Source of the DNA: Gonatopus flavifemur
Lineage: Eukaryota; Arthropoda; Insecta; Hymenoptera; Dryinidae
DNA length: 64,000 nucleotides
NCBI GenBank assembly: GCA_018340375.1
Contig: JAFFJZ010000013.1
Location: 372,001 to 436,000 of the forward strand
Direction: 5' to 3'
The notes below the pieces were generated by a model, which worked only from the letters and a program-made list of their open reading frames with translations, ran no database searches and was not told the DNA's origin. The stretch's first letter is position 1. Each line of letters begins with the position of its first letter. The translations under genes and the position numbers were made by a program. Shown in pieces: positions 1-11,924 of this stretch.

Positions 1-770
1 GGTACAAACGATGAAAGTTGCAAGGAATATTCTCGGGAGGTCCCCGAACAACAAATCATCCATATAAAAGTTGCCCCGTTCAGGGGCAATTCTGTATGAT
101 TTTTCAAGGTTCGAAAATTCTGACTTTTATATATTCTAAGGCTTATAACTTCCGAACCAAGGAGGTACAAACGATGAAACTTGCAAGGCATATTCTCGGA
201 ACGTTACCGAACAATAATTTATGCATATCAAAGTTGCCCCAGTCAGGGGCAATTCTGTATGATTTTTCAAGGTTCGAAAATTCTGACTTTTATATATTCT
301 AAGGCTTATAACTTCCGAACCAAGGAGGTACAAACGATGAAACTTGCAAGGCATATTCTCGGAACGTTACCGAACAATAATTTATGCATATCAAAGTTGC
401 CCCAGTCAGGGGCAATTCTGTATGATTTTTCAAATTTCGAAAATGCTGACTTTCATGTGTTCTAAGACTTATAACTTCCGAACCAAGGAGGTACAATCGA
501 TGAAACTTGCAGAAAATATTCTCGGAAGGTCCCCGAACAATAATTCATGCACATCAAAGTTGCCCCAGTCAGGGGCAATTCTGTATGATCTTCCAAATTT
601 CAAAAATCCGGACTCTTATATATTCTAAGGCTTATAACTCCCGAACCAAGGAGGTACAAACGATGAAACTTGCAGGGAATATTCTTGGGAGGTTCCCGAA
701 CAATAATTTATGCATATAAAAGTTGCCCCAGTCAGGGGCAATTCTGTATGATCGTCTCAAGTTCGAAAAA
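1..770. repeat. Tandem repeat, 163-bp unit, about 4.7 copies
   Basis: The segment from the start of the window repeats with a 163-bp period; the GGTACAAACGATGAAA box recurs near 1, 166, 329, 492 and 655. Each unit also holds a GGGGCAATTCTGTATGAT box. Copies 2 and 3 are nearly identical, while copies 1, 4 and 5 carry scattered substitutions. The array starts before the window, so its real size is unknown. Short open frames across it are repeat artefacts and I see no gene. Confidence 0.93.
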
Positions 771-1691
771 AAATTTTTTTCCCACGAAAATCAGTTTTTT
801 GCTTGTAACTCCCCCCTCCTTGTTTCTTTCGGAACATTTTTCATGGTCCAATCATCTACGTTCCAAGACCTCTCAAATGAGCTATTATTCATCAAAATCG
901 GTGACAGTCGGGGGCACCCCATTTTTTTAAATTTTCGTAACTTTTCTGTTTTTGAGGTACAAACGAAATTTTTTGTGTTACAATTAGGTACTAACAATGT
1001 TCTTTCGGATGCCATAAAAAAAATCTCTTTCTCCACTTCGGGGTCAACTTCACACAGGTTTCTAATGTCACTAATTATGACGGAAGAAACGATTTCTTTG
1101 AATTCCCACAATTGATTCGAAGGGTCTTCTACTTCTTTTTATGAACTTTCGAATAAAACATAACATTGGTAATTATCGTTTGGAATATGTATCCATATTC
1201 ATATCCACTGAAAAAATTCCTTCTCGCCAAATAAATAGTTCATTTCTCTCCTCTCCATAGTACATTCTTTTGGGATTGATAAAATATTCAATTAAATCAA
1301 ATAACAGAATGCTTGCCCTAAATAAATTCATCTTCTAAATAAAGAACTCATTCCCCACACATCATCAATCTCTGTATCAAATTGAATACTTGATTTCTAA
1401 AAATAAATTTTACGGAGAGAAGACAAATAAATATTTCTTCCAGTCTAACTTGAATGATATATGCGCTTCAAGTTCTAATTATTCATTGGAAACAAATCAG
1501 TGATTGGATCCAGAATAATCCAGATGAAAAACAATTCAACTTCCTCCGGATTTTTTGCGGATATCATATCATACATAGTCAATAGGGATCCGTTTATGTC
1601 AAACTCGGCCTAGGTGGCAGCAACATAGAACGTACCATGTGGCGCAGACATTCAAACGATCCAAAGTATCCCGTGTACAATATCGTGCAAT
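771..1691. other. No recognisable gene
   Basis: AT-rich sequence between the tandem array and the SAP/SWIM/YqaJ gene. It probably contains the left end of the transposon that begins near 1600, but I found no terminal inverted repeat or target duplication. Nothing else is supportable. Confidence 0.5.
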
Positions 1692-3550
1692 ATGAGCGTG
1701 ATTAATAAGTATTTTTCATGGACGAGTGATCAACTAAAACAGGAATTAAGAAAGCGTGGACTTCGTGTTGCAGGAAAAAAGAAGGATTTGCAAGAACGGT
1801 ACGTTATAATAATTTTTTGGCATAACCTAACCCCATGTCATTACAATAAAGAGTCGACCAAGAAATAATTGAAATTGATCAATATAATTATTACAAAAAA
1901 AATATTTCTAATGCCTCATGATTTAGGTTGATATTCTACGACCAGAATGAAGATTTTTTTCAATCATATCCACAAGAGCCAGACACAGCATTCTGGACGC
2001 CAAAGGTTTCTGAATACAGGGATATTAACGGCCATACAAAAATTCCAATCATATCGGCAAATCAAGTTCATCTGTTTCTGAAAAGGTATTGAATGAATAT
2101 GTTATAAAAAAAGAAACAAATTGGAAAAAAATATAACCTGATGTTATATGTACTTCTGATTCTTTACAGATATAATGTCAATAAAAATCTTGGTAAAGAG
2201 ATGTACGATAACAAGTATTTACTCTATGCTAGGATAGCTGAAAGTGAAGATGTTACATTTGTTCAGGGACAGTGTTTGGCACAGATGAAAAAATCTGTAC
2301 AATATAAATGTGATATTAGAATATCAAATAACGGATTCATTGAAGGCACACATTGTGAATGCGCTGTAGGTAGTGGTGACACTGCTCATTGCAAACATAT
2401 TGCGGTGCTTCTTTGGGCAATGGAACAAATGGTAATAATAAACAAAATCAGTAGTTATGATTTATGGCATAAAAACATGCCAAAGATGTCATCTGATCAT
2501 GATAAAGAATTTATTTTCATTACAGTGAAGGGAGAAAAAAATGATTTTAAAGACAGTTTGCACCCAACAACTACAAACATTCCACCGACCGTCCAAGAGT
2601 TATTTTGGATCCCCTATAAAAGCTAAGCTGTTGCCCAAAAAAAATCCAAACCTCCCTCCCGCTCCGGATCCAGTAGTTCTGGACCCTAATATTGTGAATA
2701 AGAAAAATTATTGTGATAATCAACGGAACCGGGCCATAAATTTTTCTGCAATTCACGGAAGCACAATGCCGTTTCTTCGGATTTTTAAACCAGCTAACAT
2801 TTACGCTGCACTTTGGGACCATTCTTATCACAATATTAACCCAGAAGAGAGACTCCTCAATGAACTGAAATTATCAGTTATTACTCTTGATGAAATTGAA
2901 AAAATTGAAAAAGAGACAAGAGGGCAAAGTTTAAGCAAAACTTGGTTTCAAGAACGCCGAATTAGAATTACAGCCAGTAATTTTTATAAGTGCTGTATAA
3001 TCCGTGAAACTGAAGAACAAATGAAGTTTGCCCGAGATTTATTGAATCCAGTCCCTTTTAAGTCCAAGTCAACTGATTGGGGTATGATAAATGAGTCCAA
3101 AGCCTTAAATATATATGAAAGTACTGGAGTGAAAATAGAAAAGTGTGGCTTTTTTGTGAGTCAAACTCACCCTTTTTTAGGAGCTTCTCCGGATGGTCTC
3201 ATTGGCAATGATACCATTGTAGAAGTAAAATGTCCATACTCTCGTAGATTAGAGAAAATTACAGAGAAAACAATACCGTACTTATACCGAGATGAGAACA
3301 ATAATTTAAGACTCAGGAAAAATCATATGTACTATTATCAGGACAAGGCCAGTTGTTTGTCACTGGAAGATATGTGGCAAAATTTTTAGTATATACTACA
3401 ATCGAAACTGTTGTGATAACCATTGGTCGTGATAACCAAATGATTGAATTAATGGTTGAACGTTTGAGACACTTTTATGATAAGCATTTCAAAGTAATAA
3501 TTCTGGATGAATATTTATATAAAAGATATAATGCTATATTTAATGAATAA
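1692..3550 (+). pseudogene. SAP + SWIM zinc finger + YqaJ-type nuclease gene, frameshifted
   Basis: Exon 1 (1692-1798) encodes a SAP-like DNA-binding helix pair (LKQELRKRGLRVAGKKKDLQ). Exon 2 (1927-2085) and exon 3 (from 2170) join in phase. Exon 3 holds a SWIM zinc finger, CxCx(n)CxH, around CECAVGSGDTAHCKH. From about 2541 a second frame carries a lambda-exonuclease/YqaJ-like domain: TWFQERRIRITASNFYK, then FLGASPDGLIG and IVEVKCPYS, which contain the expected acidic and lysine residues. The frame changes near 2535 (in or next to a poly-A run) and again near 3341, where the C-terminal GQLFVTGR...IGRDN part lies in another frame. The gene is therefore probably dead. Proteins of this architecture are frequent in insect genomes next to DDE transposases; the role here (nuclease partner of the transposase at 5245) is inference. 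Confidence 0.75.
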
Positions 3551-5244
3551 GTACACAAATTATATGAGAAGTAAAAGTTTTATATTTATAAAAATTGATC
3601 TATAATTCATAACATTCATACTACCAAAGAGGTTGGATAGTCATGTTATTTTTGCGAAGTACTAATAATTGATAATAAACTGTGATAATGAGAAACATAT
3701 TGTTGATGTTATTCAAACATTTAGTTTAGCATTATCTCTCATCACTCCTTCATGCCATACATGAAAAAGAGAGAGGGCCATGGTCTATGGTTACGAGATC
3801 CTCACGATATAATTATTGTGAATGAACAGGTAATTGTTAAAAGGAACATAAGTCATATTTTCATAGTTTTGAGAAAAACAAAGGAACTGTTTATTCCATG
3901 GCCCTTTGGTAAAATCACACAATAAAATATATATATGTAAACTCATAATGAAATGCAGTATGGACACTTAATAACCAATAGGGAACAACAAAACACATTT
4001 CATCTTGTGGACTTGGGTCCCTTTTGAGACTTGATGAATTTTGAAGTACGAGTTTCTTCGACCACAAGTAGGTTTTCGTACAAATATTTTGCTGAAAAAT
4101 GTCCGGAAAATTCTGAATAATCACTGAAAAATGCTGCATTTTCTGTGTAAAACTCTGCGGAACTCTGAAAAAGTCTGGAATTTCGATGAAAATTCTAATA
4201 TTTTTGGAACATTTTTCACAGACTTGTTTCACACTTTTTCCAGACCTTCTCAGATCTTTTTCAGACAAATAGGGACTAAATTGTACTTTGAAAAAATTCG
4301 GACAAAACTCTGAGAAATTTGTCACATTTCTCTGACTATGGAGGAAATTTGTTTTTATTTTCAAACACTTCTTCACATATGATATTCAAATATAAATTAT
4401 GGATGTATTTGTAGGATTTTGAAAATTTTTGATAGTCAGAAATTTCTCACAGCTTTGTCAGAGTTTTTTCAGATTGCAATTTCGTTGCTATTCGTTCGAA
4501 AACAATCTGAGGAACTCTGGAAAACTTCTGAGGAACTCAGAGAAAGTCTGAGAAAAGTCTGTACATAATGTTCCAAAAATATTAGATTTTTCATCAAAAT
4601 TTCAGAGGTTTGCAGAGATTTACAAAGAAAATGCAGCGTTTCTCAGAGATTATTCAGAGTTGAGCGGATAGTTTTCAGCAAAATATTTCCATACGGGTTT
4701 TTATCAAATAATGGACAATATTTGGGACGTTATCCTAAAAACACAAATTATTAATACTTATTCGTATATTATGTTACGAACACTATTTTTTGTCTTGTTC
4801 ATTTTTATTAAAAGAGACATCCTGCTGTGTACAAGTTGATTGAAAAGTCTTACTGTTCTTCGACGATCCTAATCCCGCATGTGTACACTGGGTCTTTTAA
4901 GAAACGTCAAATATAAGGAAACAAACGTAACGGAAATATAGTGTACATACGTCGGGTGAAAAGGGACCTATGCATTGAACTTAGGTACCTTTTGACACTA
5001 ACCTCGAAAATACACTGGCTTTGGAACGGAAGCTTGATCGAGTTCCTTCTTGACACTCAAGGGTGAGTGGACCCCTATAGATCGTGAAAATACAATTATA
5101 TCAAAAAGTGAAAAATCGAACTTAGGTACCTTGAAACAACTACTCGTTCAAATATGCACACGATACACACACATAAAAATACATTTCTTAAGGAATTTGA
5201 ACGAATATTGTGAATTTGAACATCAATCCTCAAAGACAACTTGT
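3551..5244. other. Intergenic spacer between convergent transposon genes
   Basis: This stretch has no coding potential that I trust. Its main content is a degenerate foldback (4055-4715) rich in CTGAGGAACTCTGA-like motifs. The remainder is AT-rich and unremarkable. Confidence 0.5.
4055..4715. repeat. Foldback (long inverted repeat), about 650 bp
   Basis: The arm near 4090-4215 (AAATATTTTGCTGAAAA ... CTAATATTTTTGGAACATT) recurs inverted at about 4566-4700 (AATGTTCCAAAAATATTAG ... CAGCAAAATATTT), with roughly 80% match. The centre is full of AACTCTGAGAAA-like repeats. It looks like a MITE or foldback inserted in the spacer. No target duplication could be defined. Confidence 0.7.
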
Positions 5245-6450
5245 TCAAGCAACTGTGCTAACAATAGATTCACGAAAATTGCACAACATCAGACATACGG
5301 AGAATATTTTTGTCGCTAAGCGTGTATAAGAAGGATTCAACGGTCCCTGTAAAATTTTATAAGTTTTTGTCAGCCCTATCAATCGTTCAATATGTACTCG
5401 CTTCGATGCTAATTTTCTATCGGATAACACTGTAACACTGGGGAGTTGTTTACCTTTTAGAAAATGAGGTGTATTAATAATTACTCCTTGCGATTGAAAA
5501 ATATCTTGAACATTGAATCCCCGATCTGCCATAACAGAATCACCTTTTTGACATTTCTGAACAAGATCCGATCTTTCAACGATTTGTCTATCACTCGTAC
5601 TCCCACCATATGCCGTTGAATGGTAACACAAAATACCATCAGGGGATCCTCCTACCAATACTTTCACTGTGTTTTTATTTTTATACGTACTGAACGTAGC
5701 TTGTTGAGCTATTGGATTAGAAGGCTTATCAATAGGTATTTCAGTGGCATCAACAATGACTCTTGTTGATGGATAGTATTTTTTGAATCCTTCTGGCATG
5801 TAGAAGTCGATAACCTCTCTGGATGGCCAAGTATCTAACAACGACCATAGCTGGTAAATGTAATGGATCCACGTATTGAAAATATTGGAGACCATCGTTT
5901 CACTGATGCCAAAATAAAGGCTCAGTCCAAAATCTGGGATATTTCTTCGTAATTTTATTAGCGTTAATAAAAACATATCCTGGGGCTCCATACAGTTAAC
6001 TTGTCCTTTGACATATTTGATATGATCAACATAATCACCTACTGTTCCGTACACAAATTGAAATTTAGCATAGGTTCCTAGCCCGGTATAATAATGTATG
6101 GCATCATCTCTCAAACAAATTGAATGCACAGATAAGCATCCACGAGCAGCTTGAGTTCCAATGGATCGGGAAGATTTCTTGTGGACAGCAGGCGATTCTC
6201 GTTGATTCGCTTTTGATGATTTCAACTGATCTGATTCAATTCTCACTGTTCCATGGTTTTCAGGTATCGACAAAAATACCGTCTCTTCCGCTTGGATATT
6301 GTTATTACAATGAAGATCAGATACGATTAATATGTCTGAAAAATGTATTGTGTTATCCAATATTGTATGTGTCAAAAATAATCTTGTTGGCACAAATTGC
6401 ATGAAAATTGCACGAAGTTGCGTCCACAATATTGTACACTTAAAACGCAA
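5245..6450 (-). CDS. DDE (DDE_Tnp_4, Harbinger/IS5-like) transposase, catalytic exon
   Basis: A 400-codon minus-strand frame holds an HTH_Tnp_4-like region (DMFLLTLIKLRRNIPDFGLS), followed by the DDE_Tnp_4 signatures: first Asp in RVIVDATEIPI, second Asp in YGGSTSDRQIV with MADRGF downstream, and Glu in HIERLIGLTKTYKIL. The catalytic triad is therefore present. The true exon probably starts nearer 6270, because the first 60 or so codons look like readthrough of an intron. Upstream exons (6905-7745) supply a THAP domain. The exon itself is open, but the gene is compromised by a nonsense codon in the THAP exon. Family: ISL2EU/PIF-Harbinger-like; a domesticated gene of the HARBI1 kind is unlikely given the decay. 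Confidence 0.82.
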   Translation of the reverse strand: MRFKCTILWTQLRAIFMQFVPTRLFLTHTILDNTIHFSDILIVSDLHCNNNIQAEETVFLSIPENHGTVRIESDQLKSSKANQRESPAVHKKSSRSIGTQAARGCLSVHSICLRDDAIHYYTGLGTYAKFQFVYGTVGDYVDHIKYVKGQVNCMEPQDMFLLTLIKLRRNIPDFGLSLYFGISETMVSNIFNTWIHYIYQLWSLLDTWPSREVIDFYMPEGFKKYYPSTRVIVDATEIPIDKPSNPIAQQATFSTYKNKNTVKVLVGGSPDGILCYHSTAYGGSTSDRQIVERSDLVQKCQKGDSVMADRGFNVQDIFQSQGVIINTPHFLKGKQLPSVTVLSDRKLASKRVHIERLIGLTKTYKILQGPLNPSYTRLATKIFSVCLMLCNFRESIVSTVA

Positions 6451-6904
6451 TCATGGTGGAATTCTTGTCAAGATGGATGGGAAAATTAATTGAAAATGAA
6501 ATAAACTGGATAAAAAAATCAAATTAATTAGCAAATAATGTTTTGTTATTGCCAGGAAATGATTTTCTATAATAATTTCTTAGATCATTCAATTTTCATG
6601 CATCAAAAAATATTTATTTCGTCACATAGATATAATAAATATGGCAACATCCAGAAAAATGAAATACAAAATGAGAAGTTAAATGTTATTATAATGAATT
6701 CTAAAGGGAAGTATATCATAAGGAATACATGACTATTGAATTTAACAGATGCTGATCAATAATTGTACAATAATTACACAACAACTGCACAAAAATTGTG
6801 CAGAGTTGTGGAAGAGTTGTGAAGAAATTGCAAAATAAAACAGACAAAACTTTGTGCAATTATTATGCCATTTCATGAATTCCATGCAATTTGGGCTAAT
6901 AGGG

Positions 6905-7745
6905 AACTGATGTGACATACCTCCATCCGTAATATCTTTGTGAACAGGTGTATCATTGGGCTGTGTTTCCTGTAATACAACAGTAACCCCATCTCTATGA
7001 TTGAATGATGAACGTGTTGTACCATCTTGCATAGGCGTATCTTTTAAAATTGCTTCTGAATTTGTCGAACAATCTCCCAAGCTCTGCGATGAATTATCTA
7101 TCAGGAACAAAGGCAATGGTAATATGATGGATTGGGATTTTTTGTAAAAACAACTTTTCTGACATACTTTTATCTGTGATACCTTCTTGGATAGGTGTAT
7201 AATTATGCCCTGTTCCCTGTAGTTCAACATTAAACTCATCCCTGCGATTCAATGATGAAGGTGACATATAATCTTCCAAGACATGTGGTGGATGATCTAG
7301 CAAGGACAAAGGCAATGGTAGCAATGAAGATGAATTAGGATTTTCTTCAAAAAGAGCTTTTCTGATTGTTTCACAACACTTAGATTTCTCGATTCCTAGC
7401 TTTAACATCAGTGTTGGGACAGCATTGGGTTTCAAAGTTTTTTTTGAAGACTTGACTCCTGAAATAAATTTTTGTTAATGAAAAAAATCTCCTAAACTAT
7501 ATGAACGATTTCATTCACTCGATGCAAATATTACAACAAAGATAGGAAATTATCTTACCTGTGTAGTAACTTTCATTGTTTTGAATGATTAAATCCTTTT
7601 CAAAATGATTTGAACATAACCTAGATGTCTTCGAAGATCGAAAGTTAGCATCTATAGCATTTTCTCAAAGACTTCGACGCTTTTCATCTCTTGGAAAAGT
7701 GAAAGTTGCTTTACCTTTGCAATAAGGAACACTACATTTGCCCAT
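6905..7745 (-). pseudogene. THAP-domain 5' exons of the DDE transposase, with a nonsense codon
   Basis: Reading leftward from the ATG at 7745, the exon encodes a THAP zinc-binding start (MGKCSVPYCKG...FTFPRD, then SRLCSNHFEKDLI). It ends at a good donor (AG|GTAAGA, 7559). At 7665-7667 a TGA stands where THAP domains normally have Trp, so the product would stop after 26 codons. The next exon starts at 7458 in compatible phase and encodes a Ser/Pro-rich linker. A second linker exon (about 7190-6905) is a diverged repeat of the first, sharing LPLPL, SLNRRD/FNHRDG and ITDxxM motifs. Read-through, RNA editing or an assembly error are the alternatives to a real loss. Confidence 0.65.
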
Positions 7746-8882
7746 CGTTTTGATTTAGTTGAAAATCCATTCAATAATATTGACGTTGACACGTGTAATC
7801 AATCACTCCAAAACACAGATATGAAATATACATTCAACGTGTTCACCACATCCCAACACTCGCATTATTCATAAAGGAATATCAACCCCTTCAGTTCTAA
7901 TTAGAAGAAAAATTACTCTTCATTTAAATGAATGAATAATGTAAATACTAATCGTTTCAATAGTTTTTATTCATGATTTCTAAGAAACGGTATTTGAAAT
8001 TAGCGCTCGAATGAACTTCCTATGATGTCGCCCTCAAGTGGCTGAGTTTGGCAGTCAGGAGCCCCATTGGAGAATCATGTGCTGAACGATTAACATTCAT
8101 TTCAACATACAGGTCCAAACAGCACGCTATAATTCCATATGAACTTCCGTTAATGGCTGTACCAAATGAACGGCTTATAAACTCATTATATTCATGGATA
8201 TTCATCGAAAATTCAGCTTGAATCAGTGTTTCCACATGATCCCTCTTTCTAAGAGAATTGACCATTCACGACCTTGCATTAACTAGATAGCCCAATCAAG
8301 TGAAGAAAGAAATCCCTCTGTGGAAACACTGGCTTGAATGGAATCAATTCTCAAAGCGTTCATTAGGTGCAGACATAACGGGGACCATTCAAAAACGCCA
8401 AATGAATCCTTCCGAATTCTTCAAGTATTCTTGCGCTGTCTGGTAGGTTTTTCGCTTTCAATATCTCATTGTAGACTTGTGAGAGAAAATTACTTTAGAC
8501 AAAAAAATCATTCTTTCCAATAGTGGAAAGGAAATATTTCTCCCATTCAAATGTATATTTCTTTGTTCCAAAAAATGCTTTATCGATTCGATTAAATGGT
8601 CACCGATACAATAAAATATACATGGAATTGGGAGGATATTCCTTTGTCTCTTTTGGAAGAAACGGTTTCTTGATCTGGAGTAGTGTTTTTGTTCAGTGCA
8701 CAGCTCAACGGCATTCATTTCTCTCTATACAGAAATTAATAGATCCTAAATTTCTGTGTCTATCTTTTTCAGGTAGGAGTGAATAAAATGCAAAATAATT
8801 AATACTTGCATCTCATTCCAGTTGTAAAGAAAATGCAGGTACTTATTATTTTCTATTTTCGAGCGAATCAGGAGGGGAGAAA
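7746..8882. other. No recognisable gene
   Basis: This stretch lies between the transposon and the mariner. An 81-codon open frame at 8020-8265 (minus) has no motif I recognise, and the overlapping frames at 8338-8786 look random. The right terminus of the ISL2EU-like element should lie here but was not found. Confidence 0.45.
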
Positions 8883-8884
8883 TA

Positions 8885-10178
8885 CGAGGGTGGATTGATA
8901 AGTTTCCGGCCTGACCAAGAGATGGCGCCACTAGGCCTACCTTGAGGTGGCGTTCTATAGTACCATCCTTAGATAGCTTGTAGCTATAGTTTCAGTCCGA
9001 TCGCCATGTTAGTTTAGTTTTGAGAGCACGCTGACCAAGACGCCTCTGTGTTTTTCGTAAAAATGGAAAAGCTGGAAAATCGTGCTGTCATCAAATACTT
9101 TTATTTGAAGGGGTTAACGCCGAAGGAAATTAAAGAAGAGATGGACTCAACACTGGGGACATCCTCCCCATCATATTCAACCGTTAAGCAGTGGGTTTCC
9201 GAGTTTAAAAAGGGTCGTGTGAGCACCTCTGATGAGCCTCGCTCAGGACGCCCCAGTGAGGTCACAACTCCAGATATGATCGAAAAAATCCATCAAATAG
9301 TGCTGAAAGATCGCAGATTAAAAGTTCGTGAGATAGCTGAGACCTGTAAGATGTCATATGAACGTGTACAAAATATTTTGCACCAACATTTGTATATGGA
9401 AAAGCTCTGTGCAAGATGGGTGCCGCGTTTGCTAACAGTCGACCAAAAATTGATTCGAAAGAACATTTCTACCGCCAATTTGGCGTTGTATAAGCGTAAT
9501 CCAAGCGAATTTTTGCGTCGATTCGTAACCGTTGACGAAACTTGAGTCCACCACTACACTCTTGAAACCAAAGAACAGTCTAAACAGTGGATTGGACCAG
9601 GGGAACCAACTCCAAAAAAGGCAAAAACAATTTTTTCGGCGAACAAGGTTATGGCTACTGTTTTTTGGGATGCAAGAGGTATTATATACATTGATTACCT
9701 TGAAAAGGGTAAAACTATCACTGATCAATACTACGCAGACTTATTGCAACGTTTGAGCCACGAAGTGAAAATTAAACGACCTCATCTGGCGAAGAAAAAA
9801 ATCTCGTTTCATCACGATAACGCACCAGCGCACACGTCAATCGTTGCGATGGCTAAAATCAACGATCTGAAGTTTGAATTAATGCCGCACCCTCCCTACT
9901 CTCCAGACCTAGCCCCGAGTGACTATTATCTGTTTCCTAACCTCAAAAAATGGCTTGGCGGTAAGAGATTTGCGGACAATGAAGAAGTAATCGAAGCTGT
10001 AAATGGGTATTTTGAGGAGCTTGACGAATCAGTCTATAGAGATGGCATTACTAGACTAGAACACCGCTATGAGAAATGTATCGGCCTTGGAGGAGATGAT
10101 GTTGAGAAATGAAAAAAAAAAAATTCTTAAAAACGTTGTTTTTCTTGGTCAGGCCGGAAACTTATCAATCCACCCTCG
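8885..10178 (+). mobile_element. mariner transposon, 1294 bp, complete ends
   Basis: The element is bounded by TA dinucleotides (8883-8884 and 10179-10180). It has about 36 bp of near-perfect terminal inverted repeat beginning CGAGGGTGGATTGATAAG at both ends. Total length, TA target duplication and a single 350-codon gene all match mariner. High identity of the two ends suggests a fairly recent insertion. Confidence 0.96.
9063..10112 (+). pseudogene. mariner transposase with one in-frame TGA
   Basis: The frame from the ATG at 9063 codes for the N-terminal HTH pair (KGLTPKEIKEEM; LKVREIAETCKMSYERVQNIL) and the first catalytic Asp in FVTVDET (residue 158). Codon 161 (9543-9545) is TGA where the family has Trp. 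The same frame then continues without change to 10112, with HHDNAPAH (Asp 252) and YSPDLAPSDYYLF (Asp 287). The spacing between those two is 34 residues, i.e. the mariner DD34D signature. A single base change thus separates this copy from an open frame of about 349 residues. The second half also has its own Met, but would lack DNA-binding and the first Asp. Confidence 0.93.
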
Positions 10179-10180
10179 TA

Positions 10181-11924
10181 TAACAATTTTTGACACGATG
10201 CTGAAATTAGTCCGAGAAAGTAGCCCGATTTTTGTATTCATAAGCAGGAGTTTAAAATTTATATTACTCCATCATGTCGCGGCCCTGTACTTGAGCTACT
10301 TCCTCGAGCTAATTTCAGCATCGTTTTTTGAGTGATACAATGTTTTCAGGGAAAATAACAATTTCAGTCGATATAAAAACACCTTTTATGACAATGAAAA
10401 GGAATAATCTTATTCACTGCTTTGAATTCGGATCTCGAAGATAGTTTCCGATTCCAAAACATATTTCTGTAAAAAAGTATTCTGTGGATTGAAATTATTC
10501 AGATGTTTATATTTTTGACAATTTTAGACGTTTCTCTTCGTTTGAATGTCGTTTTGAAAAAAATGTTGAGTCAAATAAAAAAATACATAGATTGATTGAA
10601 CTCATTAATTCATTGAAACGAAGGAATGTGGGTTTAAAACGAAGTTATACAGGGAGAGAAATGTTATATTATAAACACACCGGCATTTACTCCGGTAGTC
10701 TCTGAGAAATTAATGTATCTGATAGTATAATACAGAAGAATCCTTGCATATTCTACTATCGGATATAGTAATTTTTCAGAAAGTACTGGAGTAAATGTCA
10801 TCATAAAGGAAAGTCTGTCTCGTACCTGCTAGCAATATAGTACTTTGTAATGTAACATTTCTCTCCGGATACTTTTTCCGCTGTTACGAATTGTAGTTAT
10901 TCATTGCAAGATGTCAGAATTTTATTGCAAGTTGTCTGTTCAGGATACAGGTTGCATATAAAGAATCAATATATACCCCATTCTTCTAGTAATTACCCTT
11001 CTGTAAATTCCCAGTTAGTTCGCATGGGTCATCGCATGGGAATTGAGTGTAAATCAAGTTTCCTGTTTTTATAATAAAAAAAATATTTTGCTTAATCATT
11101 TGGTACTCATTTCTAACATAAAGAGCTCATATCAATATCATTTTTGATACATTTCATTGAATTATGAGAATCAAAATTTAATTCGAGCTGATTTTAGAAA
11201 TTCTGACCCTTATATAAAAAAAATCATCAAAGTAGAGCGTTTTACATAAGATTTCTATAAAAATGAAATATTCCCTGATCACTTGGAAGATTCCCTGGAA
11301 TTTCCCTGATAATTTCTGGTTAAATAAAATTCCCTGATAATTCCCAGTTTTCCCGGTTGAATGATTCACCCGACACACTCTTTTGAATTTAAAAAAAAAA
11401 CTTGAATAAATTACTTACCTTTTTCCCAAATGATGGACAACCTTCTCTGTTGATAATGATTAATCTCATCTTCCATCTTATGATGAGGGAAGATTGTTAT
11501 TTTCCAAAAAGTGAACAATATTATGAACCTCTGGAGTTCGCACATAACCTCTCATTTCAATGACACCCGTATGAGATATAAACACTTCATCACTCTAGAT
11601 GCACTAAATTAATAAAAACGGTCACTTACATTCACCTAATTATATTATTCACTTATACTAATTATTCTCTTCAGTGAACTCAAGAAAAATCCATATATCA
11701 CTCTGAAAATTCACGTGGATCGGTTCAAACCGGTTTGTTTACAGCGCATGCATTACTGTTTCAGTATAACGAACAAGTAGTGGGCTGCCATCTGACGACG
11801 GATTCGAGATGGAACTACTTTACTGACATGTCGTGAATGACAATACTTTACAAAAATTATGCGAATGTAATTTTATATTCCCTGTTATATGATAATAAAA
11901 TTGTTTACAGGAACTTTCGTCCAT
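10181..11924. other. Non-coding, with two small hairpin repeats
   Basis: An inverted repeat spans about 10198-10327 (ACGATGCTGAAATTAG and its mirror CTAATTTCAGCATCGT). A second lies at about 10652-10867 (GGAGAGAAATGTTA ... TAACATTTCTCTCC, with inner CATTTACTCCGGTA mirrored). Around 11270-11370 TTCCCTGATAAT motifs recur, resembling the TTCCCTGACTTTTCC motifs at 38820-40170. No gene is apparent. Confidence 0.55.

Larger units (their letters stand above)
1600..7800. mobile_element. Decayed two-gene DNA transposon, ISL2EU/Harbinger-like (ends not found)
   Basis: Two convergent gene remnants fit one autonomous transposon: a plus-strand SAP/SWIM/YqaJ nuclease (1692-3550) and a minus-strand THAP + DDE transposase (7745 to 5245). 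From memory, the ISL2EU group of eukaryotic DNA transposons pairs a DDE transposase with a YqaJ-like protein; I could not check this. No terminal inverted repeats were identified, so the limits are approximate. The 1.7 kb between the genes contains a foldback insertion. Confidence 0.45.

Noticed and set aside
18..719. Repeated 94-codon open frames at the left edge
   Set aside because: They recur every 163 bp with the tandem repeat and change with its substitutions; no start context or family resemblance.
8020..8265. 81-codon minus-strand frame
   Set aside because: No motif, splice context or homology I can recognise; not supported as a gene.
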